Positions 26,165 through 37,133 are shown, numbered from the stretch's first letter. The stretch is DNA of 64,000 nucleotides from Stentor roeselii (GCA_006503475.1 RSEH01000191.1:1-64000); one strand, 5' to 3'. The notes: a model not told the origin generated them from the sequence alone. Made by a program: numbers and translations.

Positions 26165-29100
26165 ATGAGAAGACAAGGTTCATTTCAGCGACAAGAAGAG
26201 GACTTCTTATCCCCAAGAACGGAAAGTCCCATTTCCATGTTAAGCACTCCTGCGCCTTATGAGTATGTTGATGAGCCTATTGCCTTGATTACTTATGCTT
26301 CTTCTACTCATAATTTCGTGTTGACCGCAGAGGGTCTGGAATTTTTGCGGTCATTGTCGGGTCCTTTGGCAGTGATTTCTGTGGCAGGGCTCTACCGTAC
26401 AGGTAAGTCCTACCTTCTAAACCGAGTGCTTCTAAACAGGAAAGGCGGGTTCGGTGTAGGTCCAACAGTGAACCCATGCACAAAAGGAATCTGGGTCTGG
26501 GGTCGTCCAGTATTAGGAACAACAATTGAAGGCCAGCCATGCAGCATCATAATCGTCGACACCGAAGGAATCGGCGCCTTAGACCAAGACTCAGACCACG
26601 ACGCGCGAATTTTCAGCCTGGCGATTTTAATGTCTTCCGCCTTTATGTACAACTCAGTAGGCGCTATAGACGAAGACGCTCTTCAAAACTTATCACTCGT
26701 CATAAACCTAACAAAGCACATCCACGTGAAATCCCGTCAAAAAGAAGATACCGACTCCGAAGAGTATTCTCAATATTTCCCTAGTTTCATGTGGGTCGTT
26801 CGAGACTTTTCTCTGAAACTCGTCGACAATGATGGAGAGGCTCTAACAGCGAAAGACTACCTGGAAAAAGCTCTTCAAAGCCAAAAAGGATTCAGTGATA
26901 TGGTCGAGGAAAAAAATAGAATTCGAAGACTTTTAAAAGATTTTTTTAAAGAAAGAGAATGTTTCACTTTAGTCCGACCTGTTTCGAATGAAGCTGATTT
27001 GCAGCATTTGGAAGAGAAGGAAGTGGATAAGTTACGCCCTGAGTTCGTTCAGCAAATGCTCGCATTGAGGAAGAAGATGTTCGACGGAATCCGCCCGAAA
27101 ACCCTCAACGGTAAGAACTTAAACGGCGAGATGCTTGCAACTCTTATCGAAAACTACGTCACTGCCATGAACAAAGGAGTCGTTCCTACAATTGAAACCG
27201 CCTGGAACTATATCTGTAAAAATGAATGCGCTAAAGCCATTCAAGACGCTCAGGAAGTTTATGAAAGAGTCGTCATGCAGACCATTGGAAACCACTTCCC
27301 TATGAATGAAGATGAATTGAAAGCTCTTCATAAAGATGCAAAAAAAACAGCAGTTGACTTGTTTAAGGATAAAGCTGTTGGAAGTGAAACTGAGGCTTTA
27401 CTGGAAAAATTAAAAAATATCATTGCTGAGAAATTTGCGAATATTAAGATGGATAATGAAGCTGACTCGGAAAAAAAGTGTCAGGGCTTCTTGAGTAATG
27501 CTTATTCAACTATTGATCAGAAACTCAGGAATAATGAATATAAGAATTTTGTGGAATATGAAAGAGAAATGAAAAAACTTCAAAGGTTTTTTATTGAAAG
27601 GGGACCTGAAGGACCTTTTAGAAATGAAATTCTTCTTGAATTCTGTCAAAAGAAAATTATTGATACTGCTGATTTTTTTATTAAGGAATTTCAGAGTGAA
27701 GTTGAGTTTATTTCTAGTAGTTCTGCTGATAGGATTAAGAATTTTGAAAGTGAGTTGAAGGAAACTAAGGAGGATTTGGTTAGGGAAAGAAGTGAATGGC
27801 AGAGAAAACTTACCTCGGCTGAAAGTGAGAGAACTGAGTTGTCGGCGAAGGAGTCAAGTCTTAGGGATCAGCTTATGTCTCTTCGAAGCGAAAAAGATAA
27901 AATCGAAACAGAACTTCGAAATTCGATGAAATCTCTCAGAACCGAAATGGGAGCTCAAGTGGAAAACGCGAATTCCAAAGCTTGGGAAAACGAAGAACGT
28001 ATGAAAGAAATCGAGCGCATAAGCCTTCAAAAAGACTCAGAATTCAAAGAAAAATCTGCTTTGATGGAGCAAAAATTAAAATACCTAGAGTCATCCCTTG
28101 AAGAAAGCCGGAAACGTGAAAAAGATTACATGAGTGAATCAAGAAGCATGAAAAAAGATCACAGTTCAAGTTTAAAAGACATTCAAAGCCGTTTCGAAAA
28201 CCAAATAAAAAACCTTCAGGCCCGTCTTGAGTCAGAAACCGAAAGAGTCAATGAACTCGAGCGAGAACTTGAAGAAAAGGACAGAAACTACGAGCGCGAC
28301 AGGCAAAACTGGGAAGAAAACGAAATCCGCACTAAAGCCATGCTTGAAGAAAAGTCTCAAACTATCGATGCATTGAGCCAGTCGAATAAAAGAAGTGAAA
28401 AAGAATGGAAACAACAGGAAAAAGCGAAATTGAAGGAATATGAAATAAAAATACAGAGACTTACTATTAAACTTGAAGAAACTGAGAAAAAATTGAAGAG
28501 TAATGAAGATCACTCGAAAAACAAAATCACTAATTTAAATAGGGAAAATGCGATACTTACTCAGAAACTTGAATTCGCTGATCAGTCACTTGAAGAGTAT
28601 AAAAATCAGCTGGATGAGGTGAAGAAACAGCATATGAGCATGCTTTCATCACTTCATGGAAGTTCTGGATTATCTAATGATGATCTTGAGACTCAGCTTT
28701 CGAAAGTCAAGGCTCAATATGGGGATCAGATCAAGTCTTTAGAGTTGCAACTGGATACTCAAAGACGTGACTTAGGCAAACAACTTGAAGTTCTAACCCT
28801 AAGAAACACTGAACTCGAAATGGAATTAAAGGTTCAAGTCTCAGACTGGGAAAACAAAGCCTCATCACTTTCCACCTCTCTCAACGAGACCACTGAAGAA
28901 CGAAACAAGCTGAAAGACTCACTTTCCGAACTAAAATCAAAACTTGAAACTGCAACTCAAGAGACAGAAGCACGTCTACGTAAAAAGATTTCAATGCTAG
29001 AAAAGGAAATCGAGGATATCAAAACAAAACACGCAGAAGAGGTTCAAAGTTCGAATGAAAGGTCAGAAACGAGTTACTCACAGCTTAAGGAATATTATGA

Positions 29101-31117
29101 AGCAGAAAAAAAGAGACTTGAAGCCCGTGTTCAGGATGATAAAGAAAGAGCTGAAAAAAAGTATAATTTGATGGTAGAAGAATATGAAGACCGTCTCAAA
29201 GCTGAACTAGACAACTACGAAGACGAACTTGCAGGCAAAGAAGATGAGTTAAGAGAAATGGATGCTTATTATAATGAAGAAATAAACTCCTTGAGGCATA
29301 AGGCTGGACTTGACATGCAAAAAATCGAATCACTTGAAAAATATCTAAAAGATAACAAGGAACAAATAGAAAACATGCAAAAAGCTCATGCCTTGGCCCT
29401 TGAACAGAATCAGGAAAGGATGAACACTGAAAGAGTCTCACTTGTTGAAAAAATTGAAAAACTTGCGAATGAAATCGCGGCAAAAGAACGCGAAATGGCT
29501 TCAATTGTTTATAAAAAAGAACAACTTGAAACTCAACTTGCTCATCGTGATGCAGAACTTGATGATATCAAAACTCAGTATGAAAGGGAAAAGGTTAGCT
29601 TGCAGGAAAGACTGGAAAATCTTAAAAGTCAGTTTAATACTATCTCTGATGAACTCATGCAAAAAAAGAATGACTCGAAACGGGAAATGGCTCTTGCTCA
29701 ACAAGAAATTGAATTCAAAAATAGGAAAATTGCTGATTTGGAAAGAAGTTTACATGATTCTGAAGATAAATATAATGAAGCCCTTAAATCATTACGCGAT
29801 GAATCAGGTCAAGAATTATCTGCCACAATAGAAAAACTGACTCTAGACAAAGAAAGCCTTGAGCAGAAACTCGAACAGAAAAAGAAAAGCTTAAAAGAAA
29901 TGGCAACTTCCAGCATCAAACAAATCGGCGCTCTTGAGAAGGAAAAAGCGATTTATGTTGAAAAATACTCTAATCTAGAGAGCAAGTATTATGAAACTGA
30001 AGAGCGACTCAAAAATGAAATAGAAAATTTGAATAACTTGCTGAAAGAGAAGAAAGAAGCTGAAAGTAGTGACAAGATGTCTGTTCATCTTGAAAATGAA
30101 AGGCTTAAAACTCTTCTACAAGAAATGGAAAAAGAAATGTCTGAACGAGGAGCCGCTAGTGAACGAGAACGAATGCTGTGGGAAAATAAACATGGATTCC
30201 TTACCCAACAGAGAGATGCTGCCAAGGCCGATTTGGCAGAAGCCCATAAAAAGTTCGATGCAACTCTAGAGCAAATCCAAAAAAAGAGTGCAATCGACAA
30301 AGAAAAGCTAGAATCATCCACAAACACTCTAATCGCCTCAATCGAGACCCGATACACGAACCAAATAAAAGACGCTCAAGAGAACTACACTTCCCAGATA
30401 TCCACTCTAAACAGCAAAACAAAATCCCTCGAAAAAGAACTAAGAAGTGCAAAAGAAGAACTAGAACTCGAAAGACGAGGCCGAAGCGCAAATTCCGGAA
30501 GTCTCGAAAAAAAGCTTCTTGAGCTTCAAGACTCAGAATCTCGACTTCAATCAGAAGTCGAGCAGTTAAAAAAGGAAAAAGAAAAGAAAATCGAAGAGAT
30601 TTCTGAAAGTTTCAACTACGAAAAAGACCAACTGAAAAACAAAATTTCCGATTTAGAAAAACGTGCAAAAGAAGCAGAGCACCAAAGAGGCATCATGTTC
30701 ATCGACCATGAAAAGGACAGGGCAAAGTGGAACATGGAAAGAGATCATCTCATTGCTCAGAAAAATGAAGCTTTGGAGAACTTGGAAAGAGTCGAGAAAA
30801 AAAAGGAAACTTTGTTGAGGGAATGTGAAAAATTAAAGGCTGAAAGGGGAAAGAATAGAAATGCTGCTGGAGCTTTTGTTAGGAAACCGGAAGGGAATAC
30901 TCAGCTTTATAAACAGGGAATTGGAAATCTTTTTGCTGGAGCTGGAGTTAGCTTTGAAGAGTTTTCTAGGGAAAAGAATCAGGAAGAAGGAGTACCTTCG
31001 CCGAAGTCGAGGGATGAAGAAATTGCTAGTCCGAAAAATGCGAGGAGGGGATATACACCTTTGACTTTTAAGGATAGGAAGAGAAGTGGAGTGGGAAGTG
31101 AGAAGAGTGATAGTTAG
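26165..31117 (+). CDS. Guanylate-binding-protein-like large GTPase with a very long coiled coil
   Basis: The product is 1650 residues from the ATG at 26165, which follows CATAAAT; the frame extends 16 codons further only from a TTG. The GBP/atlastin-type GTPase domain covers about residues 35-320: P-loop GLYRTGKS (75-82), a conserved Thr in the following loop, DTEG and the RD motif in WVVRDF. A GBP-type helical middle domain follows to about 560. Then there are about 1000 residues of nearly unbroken heptad coiled coil rich in Glu, Lys and Leu, and a Ser/Lys tail. Animal GBPs are about 590 residues, so the coil is an added rod. GBPs are dimerising GTPases that remodel membranes or coat intracellular targets. 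Protist GBPs with long coils are known, but this role is unknown. Confidence 0.93.
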   Translation: MRRQGSFQRQEEDFLSPRTESPISMLSTPAPYEYVDEPIALITYASSTHNFVLTAEGLEFLRSLSGPLAVISVAGLYRTGKSYLLNRVLLNRKGGFGVGPTVNPCTKGIWVWGRPVLGTTIEGQPCSIIIVDTEGIGALDQDSDHDARIFSLAILMSSAFMYNSVGAIDEDALQNLSLVINLTKHIHVKSRQKEDTDSEEYSQYFPSFMWVVRDFSLKLVDNDGEALTAKDYLEKALQSQKGFSDMVEEKNRIRRLLKDFFKERECFTLVRPVSNEADLQHLEEKEVDKLRPEFVQQMLALRKKMFDGIRPKTLNGKNLNGEMLATLIENYVTAMNKGVVPTIETAWNYICKNECAKAIQDAQEVYERVVMQTIGNHFPMNEDELKALHKDAKKTAVDLFKDKAVGSETEALLEKLKNIIAEKFANIKMDNEADSEKKCQGFLSNAYSTIDQKLRNNEYKNFVEYEREMKKLQRFFIERGPEGPFRNEILLEFCQKKIIDTADFFIKEFQSEVEFISSSSADRIKNFESELKETKEDLVRERSEWQRKLTSAESERTELSAKESSLRDQLMSLRSEKDKIETELRNSMKSLRTEMGAQVENANSKAWENEERMKEIERISLQKDSEFKEKSALMEQKLKYLESSLEESRKREKDYMSESRSMKKDHSSSLKDIQSRFENQIKNLQARLESETERVNELERELEEKDRNYERDRQNWEENEIRTKAMLEEKSQTIDALSQSNKRSEKEWKQQEKAKLKEYEIKIQRLTIKLEETEKKLKSNEDHSKNKITNLNRENAILTQKLEFADQSLEEYKNQLDEVKKQHMSMLSSLHGSSGLSNDDLETQLSKVKAQYGDQIKSLELQLDTQRRDLGKQLEVLTLRNTELEMELKVQVSDWENKASSLSTSLNETTEERNKLKDSLSELKSKLETATQETEARLRKKISMLEKEIEDIKTKHAEEVQSSNERSETSYSQLKEYYEAEKKRLEARVQDDKERAEKKYNLMVEEYEDRLKAELDNYEDELAGKEDELREMDAYYNEEINSLRHKAGLDMQKIESLEKYLKDNKEQIENMQKAHALALEQNQERMNTERVSLVEKIEKLANEIAAKEREMASIVYKKEQLETQLAHRDAELDDIKTQYEREKVSLQERLENLKSQFNTISDELMQKKNDSKREMALAQQEIEFKNRKIADLERSLHDSEDKYNEALKSLRDESGQELSATIEKLTLDKESLEQKLEQKKKSLKEMATSSIKQIGALEKEKAIYVEKYSNLESKYYETEERLKNEIENLNNLLKEKKEAESSDKMSVHLENERLKTLLQEMEKEMSERGAASERERMLWENKHGFLTQQRDAAKADLAEAHKKFDATLEQIQKKSAIDKEKLESSTNTLIASIETRYTNQIKDAQENYTSQISTLNSKTKSLEKELRSAKEELELERRGRSANSGSLEKKLLELQDSESRLQSEVEQLKKEKEKKIEEISESFNYEKDQLKNKISDLEKRAKEAEHQRGIMFIDHEKDRAKWNMERDHLIAQKNEALENLERVEKKKETLLRECEKLKAERGKNRNAAGAFVRKPEGNTQLYKQGIGNLFAGAGVSFEEFSREKNQEEGVPSPKSRDEEIASPKNARRGYTPLTFKDRKRSGVGSEKSDS

Positions 31118-31139
31118 ATTACTAGGTAGTAATGAGTAT

Positions 31140-32484
31140 TTATTTTAAGAGAATTTAAGAAGGTTTAATAAAGCCTCACCATAAAAAACCTGCTTGGATT
31201 GCAGACCAAGCTTGAAGGAGAGCATAATTATTTTGAATGAATTTGACAGGCTGATGCATTGATGAAGACAACAGAAATCGTTTCTACTTTTTTCATCTTT
31301 CTCTTGTTTTTGGTATTTCTCCAAGTTTGAAGTCCACTGAAAACTGAAGTTTTGCTGATAAGTATTCCTGCTAAAGAATAGATTGACAGATCTGACACTT
31401 CTCACTTCATTTTTTAAGTTTTTCCAATCGGTTTCGAATTATGGTGTTTAACCCGCACTGAAGACAGTTGAGTTTAATTTATTTATAGTTGAAATCATCA
31501 AAGTCTTGTTCAGTGATTATCAAGGGGTGCAGGACTTGTGAGTTAACACTGTTGTAAATCCAGTTTATTCACTAGAATTCGGTGATTAGCATAACTTTAT
31601 CTGACACTTCCGAAATCTTGAAACGATGGAAAAGTCTTGATAGTTCGAAATCACTAAAATAAATCTACTTTATTTCTGACTTTTCTATGAGTAGCTGAAA
31701 ACTTTTTTTTTTCGAGTCTTACAATGGCACTTCTGACTTGCAGTCCACTAGGCTTTAACACAACTTTCAGCTCTTGGTAATGCTCATCATTGATTTATTG
31801 ACTGGTCAGATGGAAGATCACTGTTTAGAACTTATGCTTCTTGATAAAATCATCTGGTGTTGAAGTTTTTTTGCCCTAGATGCTGGATGAAGTGCTTTTA
31901 AGATGAGGAACTTGAAAATTAATCTTTTACGCCTCTTTCTGTGGTTTGAAAGTCGGTTAACACCTTTTGTGAGAAATTCCGCTTAAATTAAGATTTTCGA
32001 TGCACTGGTCTTGAGATTTTCTGGCATTTTAAGAAATCTTAAATTTTTTCTTTGCTGACTTCCTAAAGTTCTTTTATAGACTTTTCCATTTCTTGGGATT
32101 AGGTTTTAAATAATAGAAAAATAGCTGCTCATGAAGTATTTGAGCCTTTTTAAGTAGTTTTCTGATGAACTTCTCATGTTATCATGAATGAATTTTTTTT
32201 AGATGAACTATTTGTTTGAATATCCACCTTTTTGTTGTCGAAAAACTTTATCCGAAGTGCCCACTTTGGTATTTGGCAAGATAGCCCAGCTTAAAGTGGT
32301 AGAATTTCAATCCTTTTATATAATCAAAGACTATCTCAATGTTTATCAAATTTTCACTCTAGATTATTTCTTTAATTTTACTTAGCTATATTATGTAAAA
32401 ATTTCAATTTACTAGTTTTATTGGGAACATAGATCTATTAAATGTAAAGCTTTTTAGAATCTATTAATTAACTATCTGATTACT
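31140..32484 (-). pseudogene. Decayed second gene of repeat unit, copy 2
   Basis: Equivalent to 321-1650. The longest surviving piece is an 86-codon frame (31405-31145) beginning MRSVRSVNLFFSRN and containing FQWTSNLEKYQKQ. Its counterpart in copy 1 is broken. The rest is interrupted in all frames. The protein is not recognised. Confidence 0.5.
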
Positions 32485-33876
32485 TTATTGATCACATTGT
32501 CGCTTGCACCTTGGTCCTAAAGAAATAGAGTATCTGGGATCAGGCTGCTTTAGACAGTGTGTTTTATTTTCAGAGGTTGATATCTGAGTCAATTTTTCGT
32601 TTTCTTTTAGGAATTCATTCTTGAACACTTTTTTTAGTTTTTTCCAATTCAGGGGCTCACAGATATAAAGTGATCCATAGTAAGTGATTTTTTCTAATAC
32701 TGATCCAAAGATACTGATAATTAAATCATCTCCGGCGTTTGCAATCGATTCACTTGGTGTTTTCGGAGAATCATGGTCAAACCATTGACTTTTCAATCTG
32801 AAGCTTGATCTTTGCATTACATGCCCGAGTTCGTGAAGAATTGTTAGAAGTATAAAAGCTTTCGAAGGAAAATAAACCAAATTGATGTCTCTATGATCAG
32901 GGTTTTGGATCAAAATATTCGAGTTGAAACAAGTAAAGCCTGATAGGGAAGAAGGTAATAAGACTATATATACCTTATTGAGAGAATTTTCAATAAATTG
33001 CTTGTAGTTTAAAAATTTCATTTGAGGTGCAATTTTCATATGTCCTAAACAAAAGATTTCAAAAATCTGATTATATAATTGAACAAATTTCATTCGTAAA
33101 GAAAATCCATAAATTTTTCCCTGAGATAAATACATCCATATTTCAGGTTCGTTTTTAAATTGATCCTTTAAAAAGACCAATTGATAGAGTATATCAACAA
33201 TATAAATCTTACTTAAATCATTTGCTCCTTTATAAGTGATAATATTATTTAATAAAGTTCTAAGATCTTCGGCATTATCAAGGAGTTCGATACATATATT
33301 TTTATAATCATTTTTCAACAAAAAATATGACAAACAACCGAGAAGCACATGAGCCATAAAGACCTGATCAGTCCAGTTATCCTCAATATGATCTAAGTCA
33401 TTACTTATAAAGAAATAAACTTCTAGAAATGGTAAAATTCTCCATAAAATTTTTCTGCAAGTTATTTTAAAAGATTTTTCTAATTTTTCTATTTTTGATT
33501 GATTATCTGGATTCCTCAGCTTATTATTTAGATTTATAATTTCTTTTTCAGCCAAAGAAACAACTTCTTCAAAATCATGTAGAGTCGAATCTATATTCAG
33601 AAAATTAATGTCATCGAAGTAGTTGAAGGTTATTTTCTTCATTTTTGAAAGCCTTGAATCAATCAGTTCATTCCGTTGCTTAGCGTTCTCGAAAGTATAA
33701 AAAGCTATCCCTATCGGTTTTTGTTTTATTTTCATAATGAACACTTTCGCATACTTATCAGTTGAAGGCTTGAAGGATTTGGAATAGTTTGTGACTAGAG
33801 CATAGCAATCGGAAATTTTTCGGTGTTTTTTGAGCTGATCTTCAGAAGGGAATTTCGGAGACTTGGATTTTTTCAT
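32485..33876 (-). CDS. HELGH-motif metalloprotease-like protein (complete family member)
   Basis: The 463-residue product is the only full-length member of a family present three times in the window. Residues 348-352 read HELGH inside TILHELGHVMQR, the zinc-binding helix of zincin metallopeptidases. A possible third ligand is Glu or Asp in SESIANAGDD 24-32 residues later, but this part varies between copies. The C-terminus has YICEPLNW, a CLKQ motif and CKRQC. The N-terminal 330 residues are helical and unlike anything I know. There is no signal peptide, so it is probably cytosolic. The stop is TAA or TAG at the usual place. Family and substrate are unknown; a catalytic role is inferred from the motif only. 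Confidence 0.75.
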   Translation of the reverse strand: MKKSKSPKFPSEDQLKKHRKISDCYALVTNYSKSFKPSTDKYAKVFIMKIKQKPIGIAFYTFENAKQRNELIDSRLSKMKKITFNYFDDINFLNIDSTLHDFEEVVSLAEKEIINLNNKLRNPDNQSKIEKLEKSFKITCRKILWRILPFLEVYFFISNDLDHIEDNWTDQVFMAHVLLGCLSYFLLKNDYKNICIELLDNAEDLRTLLNNIITYKGANDLSKIYIVDILYQLVFLKDQFKNEPEIWMYLSQGKIYGFSLRMKFVQLYNQIFEIFCLGHMKIAPQMKFLNYKQFIENSLNKVYIVLLPSSLSGFTCFNSNILIQNPDHRDINLVYFPSKAFILLTILHELGHVMQRSSFRLKSQWFDHDSPKTPSESIANAGDDLIISIFGSVLEKITYYGSLYICEPLNWKKLKKVFKNEFLKENEKLTQISTSENKTHCLKQPDPRYSISLGPRCKRQCDQ

Positions 33877-34410
33877 TTATATTCAAAATGGAAGACATAT
33901 TATTTACTTATAGATTCTAGAAATTATTTAATTAGGATAAGGAAACCTGTTGCCGATTGATTCTGATTTAATTTAAATTCTGAACCTCCAGGTGAACTTA
34001 TCGATAAACCTCTTGGAACTTAATTGAACGGAAATAGGTTCTGTCCTCTTGGATATTCAAAAATGCAAACCAATCCAACGTAGCATTACGGTAAAGCTTT
34101 TTTACAGTAATTCTGATAGTTGAAGTATTAATATACGGAAATGGTCAATTTAGAATATAAAATTAGGAAATTAATTCCTATTGAAATTCAGATAAAGAAA
34201 TCCTTATTAGTGTTTGAGTTAAGGAATTGTTGTTGATAGTAGGTTTGTCTTTAAGCAATTCTTGACTAGTGACCGGGGACCTACTTCCTTGTTTTATTCC
34301 TTTTCTTACAAACAATCAACCCATGTAGTCCTGGTAGCCCTTGAGACCCTTCAGTCTCTTTTTTTACTATATCTTATAAGCTGCTATTCAACTAAATAAA
34401 AAATCATATC

Positions 34411-35852
34411 ACTTTTAGCACCCAAAGGTAAAAGTACTCTGATAATTATAAAAAACATCCAAATTCAACTAACAATAAACTAACCGATGTGAGCATTCGA
34501 AATCTCATCCACTCTCAATATAAATATGACCTCTCTTTCAGTTTGACTAAATCACACCAGAGATTACTTTAAAGAAAACCTTCTGGCTAAGAAAGATTCA
34601 TTTTTCATTGAAACCTGCACATGATACAACTATTTCATATTAATTTCCTCAACCAATAATTGAAAGCAGGTGCCACAAGAAAGATATCATTATTTAATAT
34701 TAGTGAAATCACGTGTTCTCGATACTGGCACCAGATATCGTGGTATATTCAAGTGAAAGACTTAAAAATATGCCAATTACAAAAGCGTACTAAAAGTTGA
34801 AAGAAAGCTACAATAAATAAATTCATCAAAAGTATTTAGTAAAATTGAGGCCAAACCTTGCATCTTGAAGCTTTAGTAAAATTCAGCTGGATGATAAGTC
34901 AAGTATTTTCGATTATTCATAGGCATTCACAACTTAAGGGCTAGGAATAAACACTACTAGCTTAATGACTACCTAGATCTCATTTTACAATCTTTATTCC
35001 AATATAAAAAACTCAAATAAATTCAAAAACTCAATTAGTCTTCCAAAACCAGCACTAATACTAAATGAATAAGAAACTTCCCTAAAACTTAATAACTGAA
35101 TTCCTCTTTACTAACCTAAACTCAAATTAATACTTCAAAAACTCTCAAAATTCCATAATTACAAAAATTTTCACAGTCTACTCTAAAAAACTCGTATAAT
35201 TTATTCAAAATCAACTCAAAATTTTTATCCAGACCCTTCATTTTCATTCTTGAATTGGAACTTTTGAAATCCAAGGAAGCTTGAAATCATCTTCAGCACT
35301 GAACCTCATCAGGGTTTTAATCAAAGCATTTCAAAAAAAGCACAAAGGTCACTATTCTGAACAAGTCTACTAAAATTAGGTTGTCCATATAAATTATTCA
35401 TGCCACGCGAGTCAGGTTTAAATATGGCTTCTCCATTCTAAAGGAAATTCTTGAGTTCTGGCCGCTTTTTAGATTATTTTAATCGGAAAAAGTTGATGAT
35501 GTGCATGATTTAGCCCAGTTGGTTGATTTTACTGTGCCAAGTGAAGAGGGTTGTTCGTTGGGAAGTTTGAAAATAAGGCAGACGAAGGATCAGATGTCGA
35601 TTTTGTTGCAGTACCCGCAGCCAAAGGTAAAAAAAGAGATCTGTAGTACAGACTTTGAAGATAAGTGAAAGGCGGTATTTCTATGTTACTGAACAGAAGT
35701 CCATAAGCTTGATCCACATATTCTTCACATTTTTCAGAGTTGACTACAATTCTTTTAATGTAATATCGTAATTAGAAAATTAGCCAAAGTTTAAAATATT
35801 TAAATCTATCCCTGAATTTCATAAAGCATTAATGGTCAATTTTACTTTATAA
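34411..35852. other. Long intergenic region with possible gene debris
   Basis: About 1.4 kb of AT-rich sequence. Around 35483-35668 an open stretch of 62 codons on the plus strand has protein-like composition (DLAQLVDFTVPSEEG near its start) but no ATG at its beginning, and a stop directly upstream. Around 35240-35310 on the minus strand a short stretch reads MRFSAEDDFKLPW. Both could be remains of genes. CTTTATAA immediately precedes the next start at 35853. Confidence 0.4.
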
Positions 35853-37133
35853 ATGAAATTATTATTGACTGCAATCATTCTCTCCCTAGTACTAGCAGAA
35901 GACCCAGACCCAAGCAAAGATGAATCAAAACATCCATTCGGACCAAGTCAAATCATAGGAAGTTTTTTAGTCTTAATCGCAAGCGGCTTAGCCAACGCTG
36001 GAGGAATCGGTGGAGGTCCAATAATGGTGATAATTCTCATGACCTTATTCCACCTAAAAGCCCACGAGTCCGTTCCAATCAGTCAACTAATAATCTTCGG
36101 TGGTTCTCTAATAGCGATTTTCATAAAAGTCTTCCTTCGTCACCCAATAAAAATCAGGCCTCTGATCGACTTCGACATATCTTTATTACTTTGCAGTCCA
36201 ATTCTTCTCGGTACCAGTTTAGGAGTGATGATAAATTTAGTGATCCCTCAATGGTTGATCCTTCTCCTATTAACAATCCTTCTCTTTTACATTTCAACTG
36301 ATACCTGGCGAACAGGTCTAAAGATCTTCCGAAAAGAAAACACGACTAAAACAAGTGTTCGAATGTACGACCCCGACAGTAGCCTTTTCGGGTCTTTTAC
36401 AGGCCTAGACCCAGAACTCGAGAGCATTTACAACACAGAAGCCAAGACAGCACCTCCAAAGACTTTAATAGTTTTAAGTGTTCTGTTCTTGTTCGTGGGG
36501 TTCAGTTCTTTTGTAAGAGGAAGTTCTTCTGTTAAGTCAATATTTTCAATTGAAATGTGTTCAGTGATTTATTGGCTTTATACTGTTTTTTCTTTCTTGG
36601 TGCTTATTGTCACTGCTGGTGTCTCTGCGATTATGATGAAGAAAAAACATTTAAAAAAAGAAGTACTTGGATATGACTTTGATACTATGGATCTTGTATG
36701 GAGTAAAAAAATCATCGCGACTGTTATTTTTGCAGGGTTTCTTGCAGGACTCGCTGCTGGCATGGTCGGCGTCGGAGGAGGAATCGTCATGAATCCGGTC
36801 ATGTTGAGACTTGGAATGCGACCTGAAGTTTCTACGGCTACTTCAAGTTTTATGGTGCTTTTTACATCGACTATCTCTATGCTTCAATATGCAATTGCTG
36901 GAAAATTAGACCCTTTTTATGGGTTTATTACTTTAGCGTTTTCACTTGTTGGGTCTACGCTTGGAATACTTGTGTTGAAGAAAATTATTGAGAAGTATAA
37001 AAGGGCTAGTATTATTGTTATGCTTCTTGCTTTGATTTTAAGTGCTTGTGCTATTGTTATACCGACTTGGGGGATTTATAATTATACGAGGAGTCATCAG
37101 AGTGATGGATTTCGTGATTATTGTAGAGGGTGA
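35853..37133 (+). CDS. TauE/SafE family membrane transporter (sulfite exporter-like)
   Basis: The 426-residue protein starts with a signal-peptide-like segment (residues 1-15, LLLTAIILSLVLAED). It has two homologous halves of about four helices each, separated by a cytosolic loop (about 165-205). The first half has ANAGGIGGGPIMV and the second AGMVGVGGGIVMNPV, the paired Gly-rich signatures of the family. TSSFMVLFTS after the second signature is also typical. Members export or import sulfite, sulfoacetate or other organic anions; the eukaryotic ones are poorly studied, so substrate and membrane are unknown. The ATG follows CTTTATAA directly. Confidence 0.92.
   Translation: MKLLLTAIILSLVLAEDPDPSKDESKHPFGPSQIIGSFLVLIASGLANAGGIGGGPIMVIILMTLFHLKAHESVPISQLIIFGGSLIAIFIKVFLRHPIKIRPLIDFDISLLLCSPILLGTSLGVMINLVIPQWLILLLLTILLFYISTDTWRTGLKIFRKENTTKTSVRMYDPDSSLFGSFTGLDPELESIYNTEAKTAPPKTLIVLSVLFLFVGFSSFVRGSSSVKSIFSIEMCSVIYWLYTVFSFLVLIVTAGVSAIMMKKKHLKKEVLGYDFDTMDLVWSKKIIATVIFAGFLAGLAAGMVGVGGGIVMNPVMLRLGMRPEVSTATSSFMVLFTSTISMLQYAIAGKLDPFYGFITLAFSLVGSTLGILVLKKIIEKYKRASIIVMLLALILSACAIVIPTWGIYNYTRSHQSDGFRDYCRG

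Larger units (their letters stand above)
31140..34410 (-). repeat. Repeat unit copy 2 (inverted arm 2 plus full metalloprotease gene and 5' flank)
   Basis: Read on the minus strand, the unit is: 5' flank (34410-33877), metalloprotease-like gene (33876-32485), decayed second gene (32484-31140). The inner 31140-32804 is the inverted match to 1-1650. The outer 33877-34410 plus the first two-thirds of the gene match copy 3 at about 52080-53604, shown by shared blocks around 34270 (AGGTCCCCxGTCACTAGT on the minus strand) and around 33900. The left end stops only about 25 bases past the GBP stop codon. No terminal repeats or transposase were found. Confidence 0.85.

Noticed and set aside
28232-29504. 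Phe-rich minus-strand frames within the GBP coil
   Set aside because: They are the antisense reading of Glu/Lys codons.
32203-32385. 60-codon plus-strand frame in repeat arm 2
   Set aside because: It is not open in arm 1 and lies antisense to the decayed unit.
34250-34400. Possible tRNA-like segment in the repeat flank
   Set aside because: No cloverleaf or clear B-box could be drawn; the conservation is explained by the duplicated repeat unit.
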